A stretch of 55,122 nucleotides of DNA from a bacterium (GCA_021794535.1 JAJYQQ010000030.1:1-55122), one strand, 5' to 3'. Positions 22,556 to 31,419 are shown, numbered from the stretch's first letter. Program-made: numbers and translations. Notes: generated by a model not told the origin, from the sequence alone.

Positions 22556-23911
22556 TCATTTTTCAATCAACTCTTCAACTTTCCTTTTTGCTTCTTCGAG
22601 AAGGTCCTTTGCTTTTTTACGAGATTCATGAGACTTTCGAACCAAACCGGCAATTTTTTCTTGAGTTTGTTTTGGTAAGATGGGAATTAAAATTTCTTTT
22701 ATCTGGTCAGGTCTCCAATGATTAATAATCGAACCGCCAGCATCCCTCTCTGCCTGCAACTTACCGACAAGTGAGTTAATACATAAAGCCAAATATTCCG
22801 GCTCAATTTTTTCTTTCATTTTAAGTCTTAAAATCCCGCCAGAAATAATTCCATCAATTTCTTCTTTTAGGACATACGCTATCCCCGGGGTTGCATCCTT
22901 AGTTAGCAAAATATCCTCAATTTTTGGCTGATATTCACTCCTTAGTTTTTCATAAAGATCGCTAGACAAATACTGTTGGTTATTGTCCTTGATACCATCC
23001 TTAGAAAGATTGCTAACTCTTATAAACGCTCTTCCTTCTTCTTGGTATGCCCCACTGCCCGGCTCAACCCCTTTTTGTATTGAAGTTATATCACCTAACT
23101 TTTTAGCATTTTTCAACTTTTCGGTTAGATTTTTATATTTTGCCTGAAAATAATCAGCATCCATACGATCTGCTTCCTGAACTTCTCCAATATTCACAAC
23201 CGAATACAAATCATGATCCGCCTCAAAATCCAAAAGCCCAAGTTCTTCCAAGAGCAAACTTTCTGCTTGACTAAATATTGTGGAGCTTTCAGTCATGATT
23301 TGATGAGACTGACTAACCATCTTATCAATCTTATCCTGAAACGGCTCATTCGCCAAAGGGACTAGTACATTCTCTACTTCTCGACAATTAAGATTAACCT
23401 GTTCTGTTTGTCTACTTTGTTGCCATAATTGGTTACGACCGAATTTGCTCCTAAAAAAAGTCTCTAGATAACCTGAACGAATTAATTTTTTGGGTCTAAT
23501 CAGAACAATATTTTGGTTTATATTCATTATTGGGTCATCACTAAAAACCCGTGCTGCCCTTCCCACAATTGCAGCAGTAGCACCAATAATTGTAATTAGT
23601 ATATCTCCATCTTTTGGTTTACTATTATTTCTGCTGGCTTCCTTTGGCAATAAATCTGCGGTATCAAAGATAATCCTTCCCTCTCTAACAGTATCAGTTT
23701 TGATAAACTTTATATCAGTTCCATCACATCTACAGTCTCTTACTTTTGGAGTAGAGCCAGTTACAACAGGTCTCTCGATCAAATTAACAAGTTTCTCAGC
23801 TTTCAGGGTTTTTAATTTGCCCTCAATGATAAGATATTCCGGCTGATAATACTCCGCATCTATTCGCATCGCTCCTTCAAGTTGTGATTTTTGGATAATT
23901 GAATAAGTCAT
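22556..23911 (-). CDS. HsdS-like DNA specificity subunit
   Basis: 451 residues with two target-recognition half-domains, each followed by a helical spacer. First half about 38-240 (ERPVVTGSTPKVRDC, GDILITIIGATAAIVGRAAR, INQNIVLIRP); second half about 265-450 (TSIQKGVEPGSGAYQ, FIRVSNLS, DILLTKDATPGIAYVL), ending in a coiled coil (LLEEAKRKVEELIE). This is the normal two-TRD layout for a bipartite target. It overlaps the HEPN-like gene by ATGA, so translation is coupled. The partner enzyme is the nuclease-methyltransferase fusion two genes upstream; no separate HsdR gene is present. Confidence 0.93.
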   Translation of the reverse strand: MTYSIIQKSQLEGAMRIDAEYYQPEYLIIEGKLKTLKAEKLVNLIERPVVTGSTPKVRDCRCDGTDIKFIKTDTVREGRIIFDTADLLPKEASRNNSKPKDGDILITIIGATAAIVGRAARVFSDDPIMNINQNIVLIRPKKLIRSGYLETFFRSKFGRNQLWQQSRQTEQVNLNCREVENVLVPLANEPFQDKIDKMVSQSHQIMTESSTIFSQAESLLLEELGLLDFEADHDLYSVVNIGEVQEADRMDADYFQAKYKNLTEKLKNAKKLGDITSIQKGVEPGSGAYQEEGRAFIRVSNLSKDGIKDNNQQYLSSDLYEKLRSEYQPKIEDILLTKDATPGIAYVLKEEIDGIISGGILRLKMKEKIEPEYLALCINSLVGKLQAERDAGGSIINHWRPDQIKEILIPILPKQTQEKIAGLVRKSHESRKKAKDLLEEAKRKVEELIEK

Positions 23912-24462
23912 TTTTTATCTTTTTTTATTTTTTCTGTTCCTGATTGCGGTACAGTCAAGATATTTTGCCAAGTAGTTGTTATGCCTGTAATAATAACATT
24001 ATACTTAGCAAGAATTTCTTCCGCTAAACTTTGCATTTTTACAAGATCAACGTCAAGCTTTGTTACGTTTTCATCTTTTTCAAATAAACGATGGAAAAGA
24101 GCGTTTCTGGCATTGGAGAATTCAATTATGTCTTTCAAAAAATCCTGCTTATCAGGAAATTCATAGCACTCTAGCTCGTTTTTCAGAGGTCCTAAAGTTT
24201 TAGGCGCTCCCTTACTTTTTGTATTTTTTAGAAACAGTACACCCTGTAGCTGATGGTAGGTTAATAAATACACCATCTGTTTAAAGTTTTTAAGAAGGTG
24301 GGTTGCAAGATATTCAACTAAATTTGTATATATTACAGCCGAAGCCAAGATGCTTTCGGCGCTACCCTTATTACTTTGCTCACGAGCATAATTAATAAGG
24401 TTATTTATATACTCCGTATTATCGTGCTCGAAGGGGAGGTAGGCGAAGATATTATCTTTCAT
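23908..24462 (-). CDS. HEPN-like protein between DUF3800 and HsdS genes
   Basis: 184 residues, all helical, starting ATG 24462 after GGAG. Near residue 120 it has FSNARNALFHRLFEKD, which contains R-x4-H (RNALFH), the catalytic motif of HEPN ribonucleases. The N-terminal helices (AESILASAVIYTNLVEYLATHLL) also fit a HEPN bundle. HEPN proteins are frequent toxins or RNA-cleaving effectors in defence loci. The family assignment is an inference from that motif and helix layout. Its stop overlaps the hsdS start, linking the two tightly. Confidence 0.6.
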   Translation of the reverse strand: MKDNIFAYLPFEHDNTEYINNLINYAREQSNKGSAESILASAVIYTNLVEYLATHLLKNFKQMVYLLTYHQLQGVLFLKNTKSKGAPKTLGPLKNELECYEFPDKQDFLKDIIEFSNARNALFHRLFEKDENVTKLDVDLVKMQSLAEEILAKYNVIITGITTTWQNILTVPQSGTEKIKKDKK

Positions 24463-24540
24463 TATTTACTCCAAAAACTAGTTTTTATTTTGTAACTTTT
24501 CCATTGACTTATGGCTTTATCGTCTTTATACTTAGGGTGT

Positions 24541-24570
24541 CTTTCAGTCGAATCCTTTCTGACTGAAAAG
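24541..24570 (-). terminator. inverted repeat in the DUF3800-HEPN gap
   Basis: CTTTCAGTC and GACTGAAAAG form an 8-9 bp stem. The 180-base gap is AT-rich and may hold an internal promoter or attenuator for the HEPN-hsdS part; TTGACTTA-like boxes are present but not convincing. Confidence 0.35.
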
Positions 24571-24645
24571 GTTTTACATCCAAGGGCAACTCTTTTCTTT
24601 AAGGGTTGTTTTATTTTTTATAACTTTATTATTGACTTGTATTCA

Positions 24646-25557
24646 TTATTTTGCTATTTTAGGTTTAGAAACTGGGGAGCGAGCGTGATGCCGCGATCCA
24701 GTTTTTGCGTTTGCTGCAGTGGCATTTACTAGATCTTCTGTTGTTGGTAAAACTAAAAATGGCTCAACCTCTTTAAAATATTTCATCTTTCTAATGCCTG
24801 CATTTTTAGGAATCTTGAAAAGTTTCTTGTTACACAAGTCCATCATTAAAGATTCATACTCTCCCCTCCTGAACTTCTTCTTCTGTTTCGCAAGATACTT
24901 ACATTTAGCCCCATAGGCAAAAAGGTCTGCGATTTGCTCCTCGATATCATGATTTTTCTTGCTGACAAAAGATATGGAAGTCAGAGTGTCTTGAACTTTC
25001 CCAAAACCAACGTTTAACTCTTTTATACCATCAGCGGTAAGGTGTCCAACGGCTTTATGAAAATAAAAATCTTTTTCTGCGGTAGCCGATTCCACGATTA
25101 TTTTGCCCCTGGAATCCCCTGTGAGTAAAATTAATAAGAAATTTTTGATTATATGATTAGAGGTTTCTTTATAAATTTTCAGCCTATTCCAAGTATATCT
25201 TTCATCCCAAACATATTTTATGGCTTCTTCCTTATCAACAACCACAAATAACATTTTAAAATCTGCCTCAGACAGAAAATTTTCTAAATCTTTTAAAAAA
25301 TCTGTATAAATTTTCTTATCTTTGAGTATACTAAAATGATTTTCTTTCCTTCCTATTTCTCTTGAATGAAAAACTACATTGGTATCGCCCCAATATTTGA
25401 ACTTTATTTGATCGGCTTTTATTTTGATCCTCTCTCGCTTCTGTTCTTCTATTGAACATCCAGCCACTATATAAAGTTTGGAATTCTTGTCTTGAATATC
25501 CGCCGTGCCCGATTCATCTATAAATAATTTATATGTCCTAATATCCATCATATTCAT
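24646..25557 (-). CDS. DUF3800 domain protein
   Basis: About 303 residues from ATG 25557, which lies behind GGAGGT; the frame is open 12 codons further up, inside the preceding gene. It begins with the DUF3800 signature KLFIDESGTADI, followed by YIVAGCSI, a mid-domain KMLFVVVDKEEA and the C-terminal DIEEQIADLFAYGAKCKYL. DUF3800 proteins are thought to have an RNase H-like nuclease fold and recur in defence islands; the activity is unproven. The last 20 residues (TGSRHHARSPVSKP) look like a translated dispersed repeat. Confidence 0.88.
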   Translation of the reverse strand: MNMMDIRTYKLFIDESGTADIQDKNSKLYIVAGCSIEEQKRERIKIKADQIKFKYWGDTNVVFHSREIGRKENHFSILKDKKIYTDFLKDLENFLSEADFKMLFVVVDKEEAIKYVWDERYTWNRLKIYKETSNHIIKNFLLILLTGDSRGKIIVESATAEKDFYFHKAVGHLTADGIKELNVGFGKVQDTLTSISFVSKKNHDIEEQIADLFAYGAKCKYLAKQKKKFRRGEYESLMMDLCNKKLFKIPKNAGIRKMKYFKEVEPFLVLPTTEDLVNATAANAKTGSRHHARSPVSKPKIAK

Positions 25558-25558
25558 C

Positions 25559-27505
25559 TTACCTCCAAAAACTAAATCCTTGTTCCTTTGCAAACCCTAC
25601 AAATCCATCTGCTATCTCGCTCAGGTCATCATCAAGGACTTTTTCGCTAATTGATTTAAATATAGGATTTCCTTTTTCATCTTTTTTGTAAACTGGATTT
25701 CCCGAGTTATCCTTACCACCTTTCTTTGAAACCGCCATAAATATTGGATACTCTTTCTGCGGCTTCTCGTCCTCGCCCCATTTCTGTAAAAACAGCACAG
25801 AGGTTTTAGTGCCCGTATGCGGTTTGAATGTGTTCCCATGAAGTCCAACAACAGCCAAAACTCTCGCTTTATCAAAAAGCCAGTTTCTGATGTATGACAT
25901 ATTTGTGTTATTAAAAACTCCCTGTGGTAGAACAATCGCAATGCGTCCACCTGGTCGGACCATCTCAAGCGCTCTTTCGATAAATAGAATATGTCTCTCG
26001 ACTGTATTTTTCTGTTTCCCTTTTTCATTTTTTGCTAAGTCATAAGTCTTGAAGAGTACCTGATCACGAACTTCACCGGCAAATGGCGGATTTGCTAGAA
26101 GAATATCAAAGTTAAGATTCCTCAGGCTTTCTCTATTTGCACGATCCTTTTGACTGTCCCCAGTTTCACTAAGTAAATTCTGAAGTTCTGCTCTCGCGCG
26201 AACTTTCTCTGACTCTTCGCCTTGCCATTCTCTAGTGTCTAATGAATTCAGCTTAAAAACATGAGATTTGCCATCGCCAGCAATTAGCATCAACGCGCGA
26301 GATATCTTCACTGTTTTCTCGTCAAAGTCTATGCCGTAAACATATCTTTTTGCATAATCTGACTTTGCATTTTGATCTGCATCTGCCAACTGATTTTGCC
26401 AGACCCACCACATAGCATGGATGAGAAATCCTCCGGATCCGCAAGCAGGATCTATGACATACTCGTTTTTCTTTGGGTTTAACATCTTCACCGCCATATC
26501 TATAACATTTCGTGGGGTAAAGTACTGTCCCTTACTTCCCTTTGCAACAGTCGTTAAAAGATATTCAAAAGCCTGATCCATCACAGGAAGCTGGGCGCCA
26601 AAAAGACGTATTCTCTCCAGTCCTGGGATACAAATAGAAAGATGGTTTGGAGCTAGTTCAATCTTTTCGTGTTTATTAAATATTCCAGGCCATTCCTTGA
26701 TTGCTTGCTTAAATAAGTCGTTTATAGTGTCGTAAGTCGTCTGAGGCTCTTTTGTCTTTCTAAAAAACAGTTCTTGATCTTTACGCGTATTTGCTTCTTT
26801 CTCATCATAAAGTTTTGCATAAATAAGCTTAAATATTTCATTAAAAGAGTCGACGCCAGACCCCGCCAATACTAATTCCTCTAGCGCTAAGATAATTTTT
26901 CTTAAATCATACTCACTTGCGAGATCTCTAAGGGTTAGTTTTTCCTCAATCACGTCTTCAATAGTTTGATCAACTCGGGGAATTTCCCTTAATGTTTCGT
27001 ACTCTCTGGGATAGGGCCGGTACAAAATAATCTTTGCATCTCCGTTCGACCAAACACCTATGGGTGCGCCTTCCGAGGAAAGGTACGACTTTAGCTGATC
27101 AATCCCCTCTGATTCCTTGGGTTTCTTTGTCTCAATGACAATATGCGGAGTAACTTTATCTTTGTGATAAACAATTATATCTATGCGGGCACGGATAGAG
27201 CTGCCAAAATGGACATCCTTTTCAACTTCGATCCTATCGGCCGGATACTTATAATAATTTATAAGTTTATAAAGCCAGAGTTGACGGACTATTTCCTCTG
27301 GGTTCCCACTACCGCTTTCTGGGTTAAAAACTTGGATGTCCTTTTCTCTTTTGAAACATTTCAGGTAATACTTACCATCTTTTTCATAAATATCCAGAGC
27401 AGTTTCTATGTCGATGTCACTAAACTCCGTAAGACCATAAATTGCGTCTGTATCGCGAAAGATTTTGTTAATTATCTCGGTAGTTGTCATCTTTGTTTCT
27501 GCCAT
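25559..27505 (-). CDS. restriction nuclease-N6-adenine methyltransferase fusion (BcgI-like RM subunit)
   Basis: 648 residues. The N-terminal 190 form an HsdR-N-like nuclease domain with ARIDIIVYHKD and VIETKKPKES, giving the D...E-x-K pattern of PD-(D/E)XK enzymes. After a helical linker comes the gamma-class methyltransferase: GQYFTPRNVIDMAV, SAM-binding DPACGSGGFLIHAMW, catalytic NPPF (LLANPPFAGEV) and a C-terminal region with HTGTKTSVLFLQKW. Nuclease plus methylase in one chain with a separate S subunit is the layout of BcgI-type enzymes. It follows the LexA-like gene by one base. Confidence 0.88.
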   Translation of the reverse strand: MAETKMTTTEIINKIFRDTDAIYGLTEFSDIDIETALDIYEKDGKYYLKCFKREKDIQVFNPESGSGNPEEIVRQLWLYKLINYYKYPADRIEVEKDVHFGSSIRARIDIIVYHKDKVTPHIVIETKKPKESEGIDQLKSYLSSEGAPIGVWSNGDAKIILYRPYPREYETLREIPRVDQTIEDVIEEKLTLRDLASEYDLRKIILALEELVLAGSGVDSFNEIFKLIYAKLYDEKEANTRKDQELFFRKTKEPQTTYDTINDLFKQAIKEWPGIFNKHEKIELAPNHLSICIPGLERIRLFGAQLPVMDQAFEYLLTTVAKGSKGQYFTPRNVIDMAVKMLNPKKNEYVIDPACGSGGFLIHAMWWVWQNQLADADQNAKSDYAKRYVYGIDFDEKTVKISRALMLIAGDGKSHVFKLNSLDTREWQGEESEKVRARAELQNLLSETGDSQKDRANRESLRNLNFDILLANPPFAGEVRDQVLFKTYDLAKNEKGKQKNTVERHILFIERALEMVRPGGRIAIVLPQGVFNNTNMSYIRNWLFDKARVLAVVGLHGNTFKPHTGTKTSVLFLQKWGEDEKPQKEYPIFMAVSKKGGKDNSGNPVYKKDEKGNPIFKSISEKVLDDDLSEIADGFVGFAKEQGFSFWR

Positions 27506-27506
27506 T

Positions 27507-28112
27507 TTATTTTCCTAAATTAGCTATCATTTTACCTAAAAAGTAGGTGTCGTGAGTTATTGGGATTATTCTGCATGCAGGGTTTTCCGGTTTTAGATAT
27601 GTTCTGCCATTATCATAGGTGAATGTCTTTAATGTCACATCATCACCTTGACGGGCTAGAACTATATCTCCAGACTTGAACTCTTCAGCCTTTCTTATCA
27701 ATACCGAATCCCCATCATAGATTCCAGCCTCAATCATTGAGCTACCGCTTACCTTAACCACAAAGACATTTTCAAACTTTTGATGGCCGGAAGGCATCTC
27801 TGTCCATTCGTTCTGTTCTATAGCTAAAGTCATCGGTCCTGCAGCAGTTACGCCAGCCACTCTCACTAATGGCTCCTTGCCAATTGCTTCATAGCCGATC
27901 GGTCGGATAACGATTCCTCTCGATGTGCCTTCTTCTCTTTTTATAAATCCCTTCTTCTCAAGAGCTTTCAAAAGATCAAGAACAGCTTGGTTTGAGGCCA
28001 CGCCAAGATCTTCGCGCAAATTTTGCAGCGACGGGGGGAACCCGGCATCACGAAAAGAATTATAAATAATCCCCAAAGTTTCCCTCTGCCTTGTTGTAAT
28101 TTTCCCCTCCAT
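27507..28112 (-). CDS. LexA-like S24-family repressor of the restriction-type operon
   Basis: 201 residues, a second LexA homologue. The winged helix covers 1-70 (ITTRQRETLGIIYNSFRDAG, LGVASNQAVLDLLKALEKKG). The peptidase domain has cleavage site A91-G92 (VTAAGP), Ser125 (GSSM) and Lys162 (VTLKTF), so RecA-stimulated self-cleavage is plausible. It heads the operon of five further genes. A palindromic operator sits between the -35 and -10 boxes of its promoter, and the mRNA would start only two or three bases before the ATG. This suggests autorepression and release on DNA damage. Confidence 0.92.
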   Translation of the reverse strand: MEGKITTRQRETLGIIYNSFRDAGFPPSLQNLREDLGVASNQAVLDLLKALEKKGFIKREEGTSRGIVIRPIGYEAIGKEPLVRVAGVTAAGPMTLAIEQNEWTEMPSGHQKFENVFVVKVSGSSMIEAGIYDGDSVLIRKAEEFKSGDIVLARQGDDVTLKTFTYDNGRTYLKPENPACRIIPITHDTYFLGKMIANLGK

Positions 28113-28120
28113 ACATAAAA

Positions 28121-28149
28121 ATTTTAACTGACCAAATAGTCAGTGTCAA
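28121..28149 (-). promoter_or_regulatory. promoter with embedded palindromic operator
   Basis: Minus strand: TTGACA (28149-28144), exactly 17 bases, TAAAAT (28126-28121). The spacer is largely the palindrome ACTGAC-N6-GTCAGT (28144-28127). A repressor bound there would block RNA polymerase directly. The -10 box leaves almost no leader before ATG 28112. Confidence 0.8.
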
Positions 28150-28167
28150 GTATACAAAAGGGGGGTG

Positions 28168-28262
28168 GAAGGTCGGACTAGCAGGTTACTAGAAGATCCG
28201 ACCTTCTTCGGAGATTCTTCGATTCCTCAGAAAGACAGCCTCCGCAAGGGCCAGGCCCTTGC
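28168..28262. repeat. two palindromes upstream of the LexA-like gene
   Basis: GAAGGTCGGA (28168-28177) pairs with TCCGACCTTC (28197-28206). GCAAGGGCC-A-GGCCCTTGC spans 28244-28262. Both types occur together again at 54845-54890, and the second also at 21171-21191 on the other side of the operon. Confidence 0.8.
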
Positions 28263-28327
28263 AACTATTTTTGAAACTTTGAATTTGAGAATTGAAAATT
28301 TACTGGAAATTAGAAATTGAAAATTGG

Positions 28328-30433
28328 TTATTTCCCTCGCGCGGCCTTCATCGAGAGGTTGTTTCGGCCTTGGGAGTCTATTTCCATTAGTTTGACGTCT
28401 ACTTCCTGGCCTTCTTTGAGCTCGTCGGTCACTTTCTCAACTCTTTCATTTTTGATTTGAGAAATGTGGACCAGGCCTTCTTTGCCCGGCATAAACTCGA
28501 CGAATGCGCCGAAGTCCATAATTTTAACAACCCGGCCTTTGTAAACCTTGCCGATTTCCGGCTCAGCCGTAATGGACTTAATCCAATCGATAGCCTTCTT
28601 CGCATTCTCGCCGTTTACAGCCGCGACCACAACCGTTCCTTCGTCGTCGATATCTATTTCCACGCCGCACTCGGCGATAATTTTGTTAATCATTTCGCCG
28701 CCTTTGCCGATAACATCGCGGATTTTCTCGGGATTGATCTGCAGCGTTGTCAGCCGCGGGGCATATTTCGACATTTCTTTTTTTGGCGCGGCTATTGCCT
28801 TGTCCATAATGTCAAGTATCTGCAAACGAGCAGCTTTCGCCCTTTTCATTACTTCAACCAGGAACTCATGAGTGAGTCCCTTCACCTTGATATCCATCTG
28901 AATAGCCGTCATACCGGTCCTCGACCCGGCAAGCTTGAAGTCCATATCTCCGGCGAAGTCCTCCGCGCCTTGAATATCAGTCAAAATGACGTGTTTTTTG
29001 CTTAGGTCGCCGCCTTCGGTCATAAGGCCCATGGCAATGCCGGCAACGGAAGCCTTGATCGGCACGCCCGCGTCCATAAGTGATAATGAAGAGCCGCAGA
29101 CTGAGCCCATTGAGGAGGAGCCGTTTTCGGCAAGAATTTCAGAAACAACTCTGATGGTGTAGGGGAAATCCTTTTCGTCAGGCAAAACCGGCTCAAGCGC
29201 TTTCTCCGCCAAAAATCCGTGGCCAATGGCTCGCCTGCCCGGACCAAGCCGCTTAATGTCGCCATATGAGGCTCCGGTGTCTACGTAGTGATGGATATAC
29301 CTTTTGTTAAAGTCCTGATCCATGGAGTCGATCATCTGAGCTTTGGACGGGGAAGCAAGAGTGGTAATGGAAAGAATCTGTGTTTCACCGCGATTAAACA
29401 AAGCTGAACCGTGTGTTCTCGGCAGGAGCCCGACTTCGCTGGATAATGCCCTAACTTCATCCATTTTCCGATGATCCGGACGGATGCCTTCCTCGAGAAT
29501 AACTTTTCTGACTTCTTCTTTAATCGCCTTGTCAAAAGCCAGGGAGATTTCTTCTTCTTCAAACTCCTCTTTGAACTGTTCCTGAACCACGTCTTCAAGT
29601 TCGTTAATAATCATGCTTCGGGTAATTTTGTCCTGGTGGCGGACCGCCTCGCCAAGCTTGTCTTCCAGATATTTTGTAATGGCAAGATATGCGCCCTCCG
29701 CCGGCTTGTGCAGCTCGTATTCTCGCTCTTTGACTTTCATTTCTTTCGCTAAATCGCTCTGGGCTTTAATCAAAGGTTGCATCTCCTTGTGGGCAAACTT
29801 AAGCGCCTCAGCTACAATTTCTTCCGGCACTTCATTTCCGCCGCCCTCGATCATAGTTATGGCCTCGCTCGTGCTTGCAACGAGAATGTCGAGGTCAGAC
29901 TTTTCCATTTCTTCATGGGTTGGATTTAATATCAGCTTGCCGTCAACTCTACCGACTCGGGCACAGCTTAATGGCCCTTCAAAAGGCACTCCGGCAAGCA
30001 GCAGCGATGCCGATGCCGCGTTTAAACCCAAGACAACAGGGTCAATCGTTTCATCCAGCGATAGCGGAGTGACGATAACCTGGAGTTCATTCATATAGCC
30101 CTTTGGGAACATCGGGCGAATGGATCTGTCGATCATTCTGGAACGCAAAATGCCAAGCTCGGATCCTCTGCCTTCGCGCTTTACAAATCTTGATCCGGAA
30201 ATTTTTCCGGTCGCATACCATTTATCCTGAAAATCAACCGAAAGAGGGAAGTAGTCGATGCCTTCCTTTATTCCTTCTGAAGCCACCGCCGTCGCCATCA
30301 CGATGGATTCGCCCATCGAAACTACACATGAACCCGAGGCGAGCTTGTTCAGCTTGCCTGTTTCAAATTTAAATTCCTTGCCGCCTGACTTTGCCTCAAC
30401 GGCTACTTTTCCTAGAGATTTTGATTTCTCCAT
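28328..30433 (-). CDS. pnp: polyribonucleotide nucleotidyltransferase (PNPase)
   Basis: 701 residues from ATG 30433, selected because AAAGGA lies just upstream and the trimmed N-terminus matches the family; the open frame extends 23 codons more. Two RNase PH-like cores are present, the second with the phosphate-binding GSSSMGSVCGSSLSLMDAG region. The KH domain (IRDVIGKGGEMINKIIAE) and S1 domain (GKVYKGRVVKIMDFGAFVEF) follow. It degrades RNA 3' to 5' with phosphate. It follows rpsO as in many bacteria, with a gene-less inverted-repeat element in between. Confidence 0.98.
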   Translation of the reverse strand: MEKSKSLGKVAVEAKSGGKEFKFETGKLNKLASGSCVVSMGESIVMATAVASEGIKEGIDYFPLSVDFQDKWYATGKISGSRFVKREGRGSELGILRSRMIDRSIRPMFPKGYMNELQVIVTPLSLDETIDPVVLGLNAASASLLLAGVPFEGPLSCARVGRVDGKLILNPTHEEMEKSDLDILVASTSEAITMIEGGGNEVPEEIVAEALKFAHKEMQPLIKAQSDLAKEMKVKEREYELHKPAEGAYLAITKYLEDKLGEAVRHQDKITRSMIINELEDVVQEQFKEEFEEEEISLAFDKAIKEEVRKVILEEGIRPDHRKMDEVRALSSEVGLLPRTHGSALFNRGETQILSITTLASPSKAQMIDSMDQDFNKRYIHHYVDTGASYGDIKRLGPGRRAIGHGFLAEKALEPVLPDEKDFPYTIRVVSEILAENGSSSMGSVCGSSLSLMDAGVPIKASVAGIAMGLMTEGGDLSKKHVILTDIQGAEDFAGDMDFKLAGSRTGMTAIQMDIKVKGLTHEFLVEVMKRAKAARLQILDIMDKAIAAPKKEMSKYAPRLTTLQINPEKIRDVIGKGGEMINKIIAECGVEIDIDDEGTVVVAAVNGENAKKAIDWIKSITAEPEIGKVYKGRVVKIMDFGAFVEFMPGKEGLVHISQIKNERVEKVTDELKEGQEVDVKLMEIDSQGRNNLSMKAARGK

Positions 30434-30588
30434 TTTTTTCCTTTCTACCCTGACCGAAACGTCGGGGTCTTCTTTAAGAACAGAGATTTCAAACGAGTTC
30501 AAGGAGCTAATAGTAGTACTATTTACTCATCTTACCCGACTAAAATTCCCGGTTTCTCAAATTATTTAATTTATTAATGTTCTTTTTG

Positions 30589-30698
30589 CTACGGATTACG
30601 AATCCTAGACGAATCTACAAATACTGCTAATTTTTCACGAATTATCTTTGTGGCTATTTGTACAATATGTAGATTCGTTTGAGATTTGTATTCCGTAG
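30589..30698. mobile_element. gene-less inverted-repeat element (MITE-like) between rpsO and pnp
   Basis: 110 bp starting CTACGGATTACG and ending in the inverse; the first 30 bases of the two ends match at 25 positions and share ACGAATCTAC exactly. Same family as the ends of cassette B. It begins five bases after the rpsO stop and would form a long hairpin in the rpsO-pnp transcript. Confidence 0.75.
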
Positions 30699-30703
30699 AA
30701 GAG

Positions 30704-30973
30704 TTACTTTCTAAGCCCTAGCTTCTTCACTACCTCACCATATCTCTTCTTGTTTGTATTCATCAGGTAATCAAGCAGTTTTCGCCTTTTTGAAACCATT
30801 TTCAGAAGACCCCGCCTTGAATGGTTGTCTTTTTTGTGGCTCTTTAGATGTTCTGTCAGCTTCTTAATTTTTTCCGTAAATATAGCAATCTGGACCTCCG
30901 GAGATCCGGTATCCTTTTCGTGCGTCTGAACGCCCTCTATAACTTTTTCTTTTTCTTCCTTTTGTAAAGCCAT
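30704..30973 (-). CDS. rpsO: ribosomal protein uS15
   Basis: 89 residues, the standard length. It carries the family pattern [41 protein letters not shown] and [13 protein letters not shown]. It binds the central domain of 16S rRNA early in 30S assembly. Ribosome binding site AAGGAG. First gene of the rpsO-pnp unit. Confidence 0.98.
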   Translation of the reverse strand: MALQKEEKEKVIEGVQTHEKDTGSPEVQIAIFTEKIKKLTEHLKSHKKDNHSRRGLLKMVSKRRKLLDYLMNTNKKRYGEVVKKLGLRK

Positions 30974-31162
30974 TAATACTCCTTATTTTTCGCAAATATC
31001 TATCAGCTTGCTTCCTATTTTACCACTGAATGCTCGAACCTTCAAGCTAATTCAGCTAATTCAGTTTTTTTCTTGGGCAGAAGCTATATTCTAGCACGTA
31101 AGCGAAGACTGGTCAAAAGGCGATTATACATTTGACACACCAAGGTAAGAAAATTAGATTAT

Positions 31163-31195
31163 AAAAATAGTGTCAGCTTACTGACACTATTTTTT
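31163..31195. terminator. bidirectional terminator
   Basis: AAAAATAGTGTCAG and CTGACACTATTTTT make a perfect 14-bp stem around CTTA, with A- and T-runs on both sides. It lies upstream of rpsO and upstream of the two-component genes. Confidence 0.85.
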
Positions 31196-31258
31196 GCTAA
31201 ATTCGTGCTCAATTCTTCAAAAATCACTACGCTAATATTTATTATATATTCTTTTTAG

Positions 31259-31414
31259 AAACCGACTCAGAAGAAATCTAAAGAGTTAGCATTACAAACC
31301 CAAAACCTATTGCCACCCATTGCTAAGAAAAAACTAGCACTAAAAACAACGGAAGAACAGAAAAAGCAAATAAATATAGAGACCTTAAAAGAGGAAATGA
31401 GACAGATCATATAG
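31259..31414 (+). pseudogene. short open stretch without start, possible gene remnant
   Basis: 51 codons free of stops encode a Lys- and Gln-rich polar sequence (KPTQKKSKELALQTQNLL, TTEEQKKQINIETLKEEMRQ) and end in TAG, with a stop directly in front and no initiation codon near the 5' end. It may be the tail of a decayed gene or chance. Little else lies in 30974-31457 apart from the terminator and the next promoter. Confidence 0.25.
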
Positions 31415-31419
31415 AAAAA

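Noticed and set aside
25559-27505. Ordinary HsdM of a type I system with a missing HsdR
   Set aside because: The chain has its own nuclease-like N-terminal domain with ARIDIIV and ETKK, so the BcgI-like reading explains the absence of an HsdR gene better.
31259-31414. Functional small gene before the two-component system
   Set aside because: No initiation codon near the 5' end and a stop just before it. Kept only as a low-confidence remnant.
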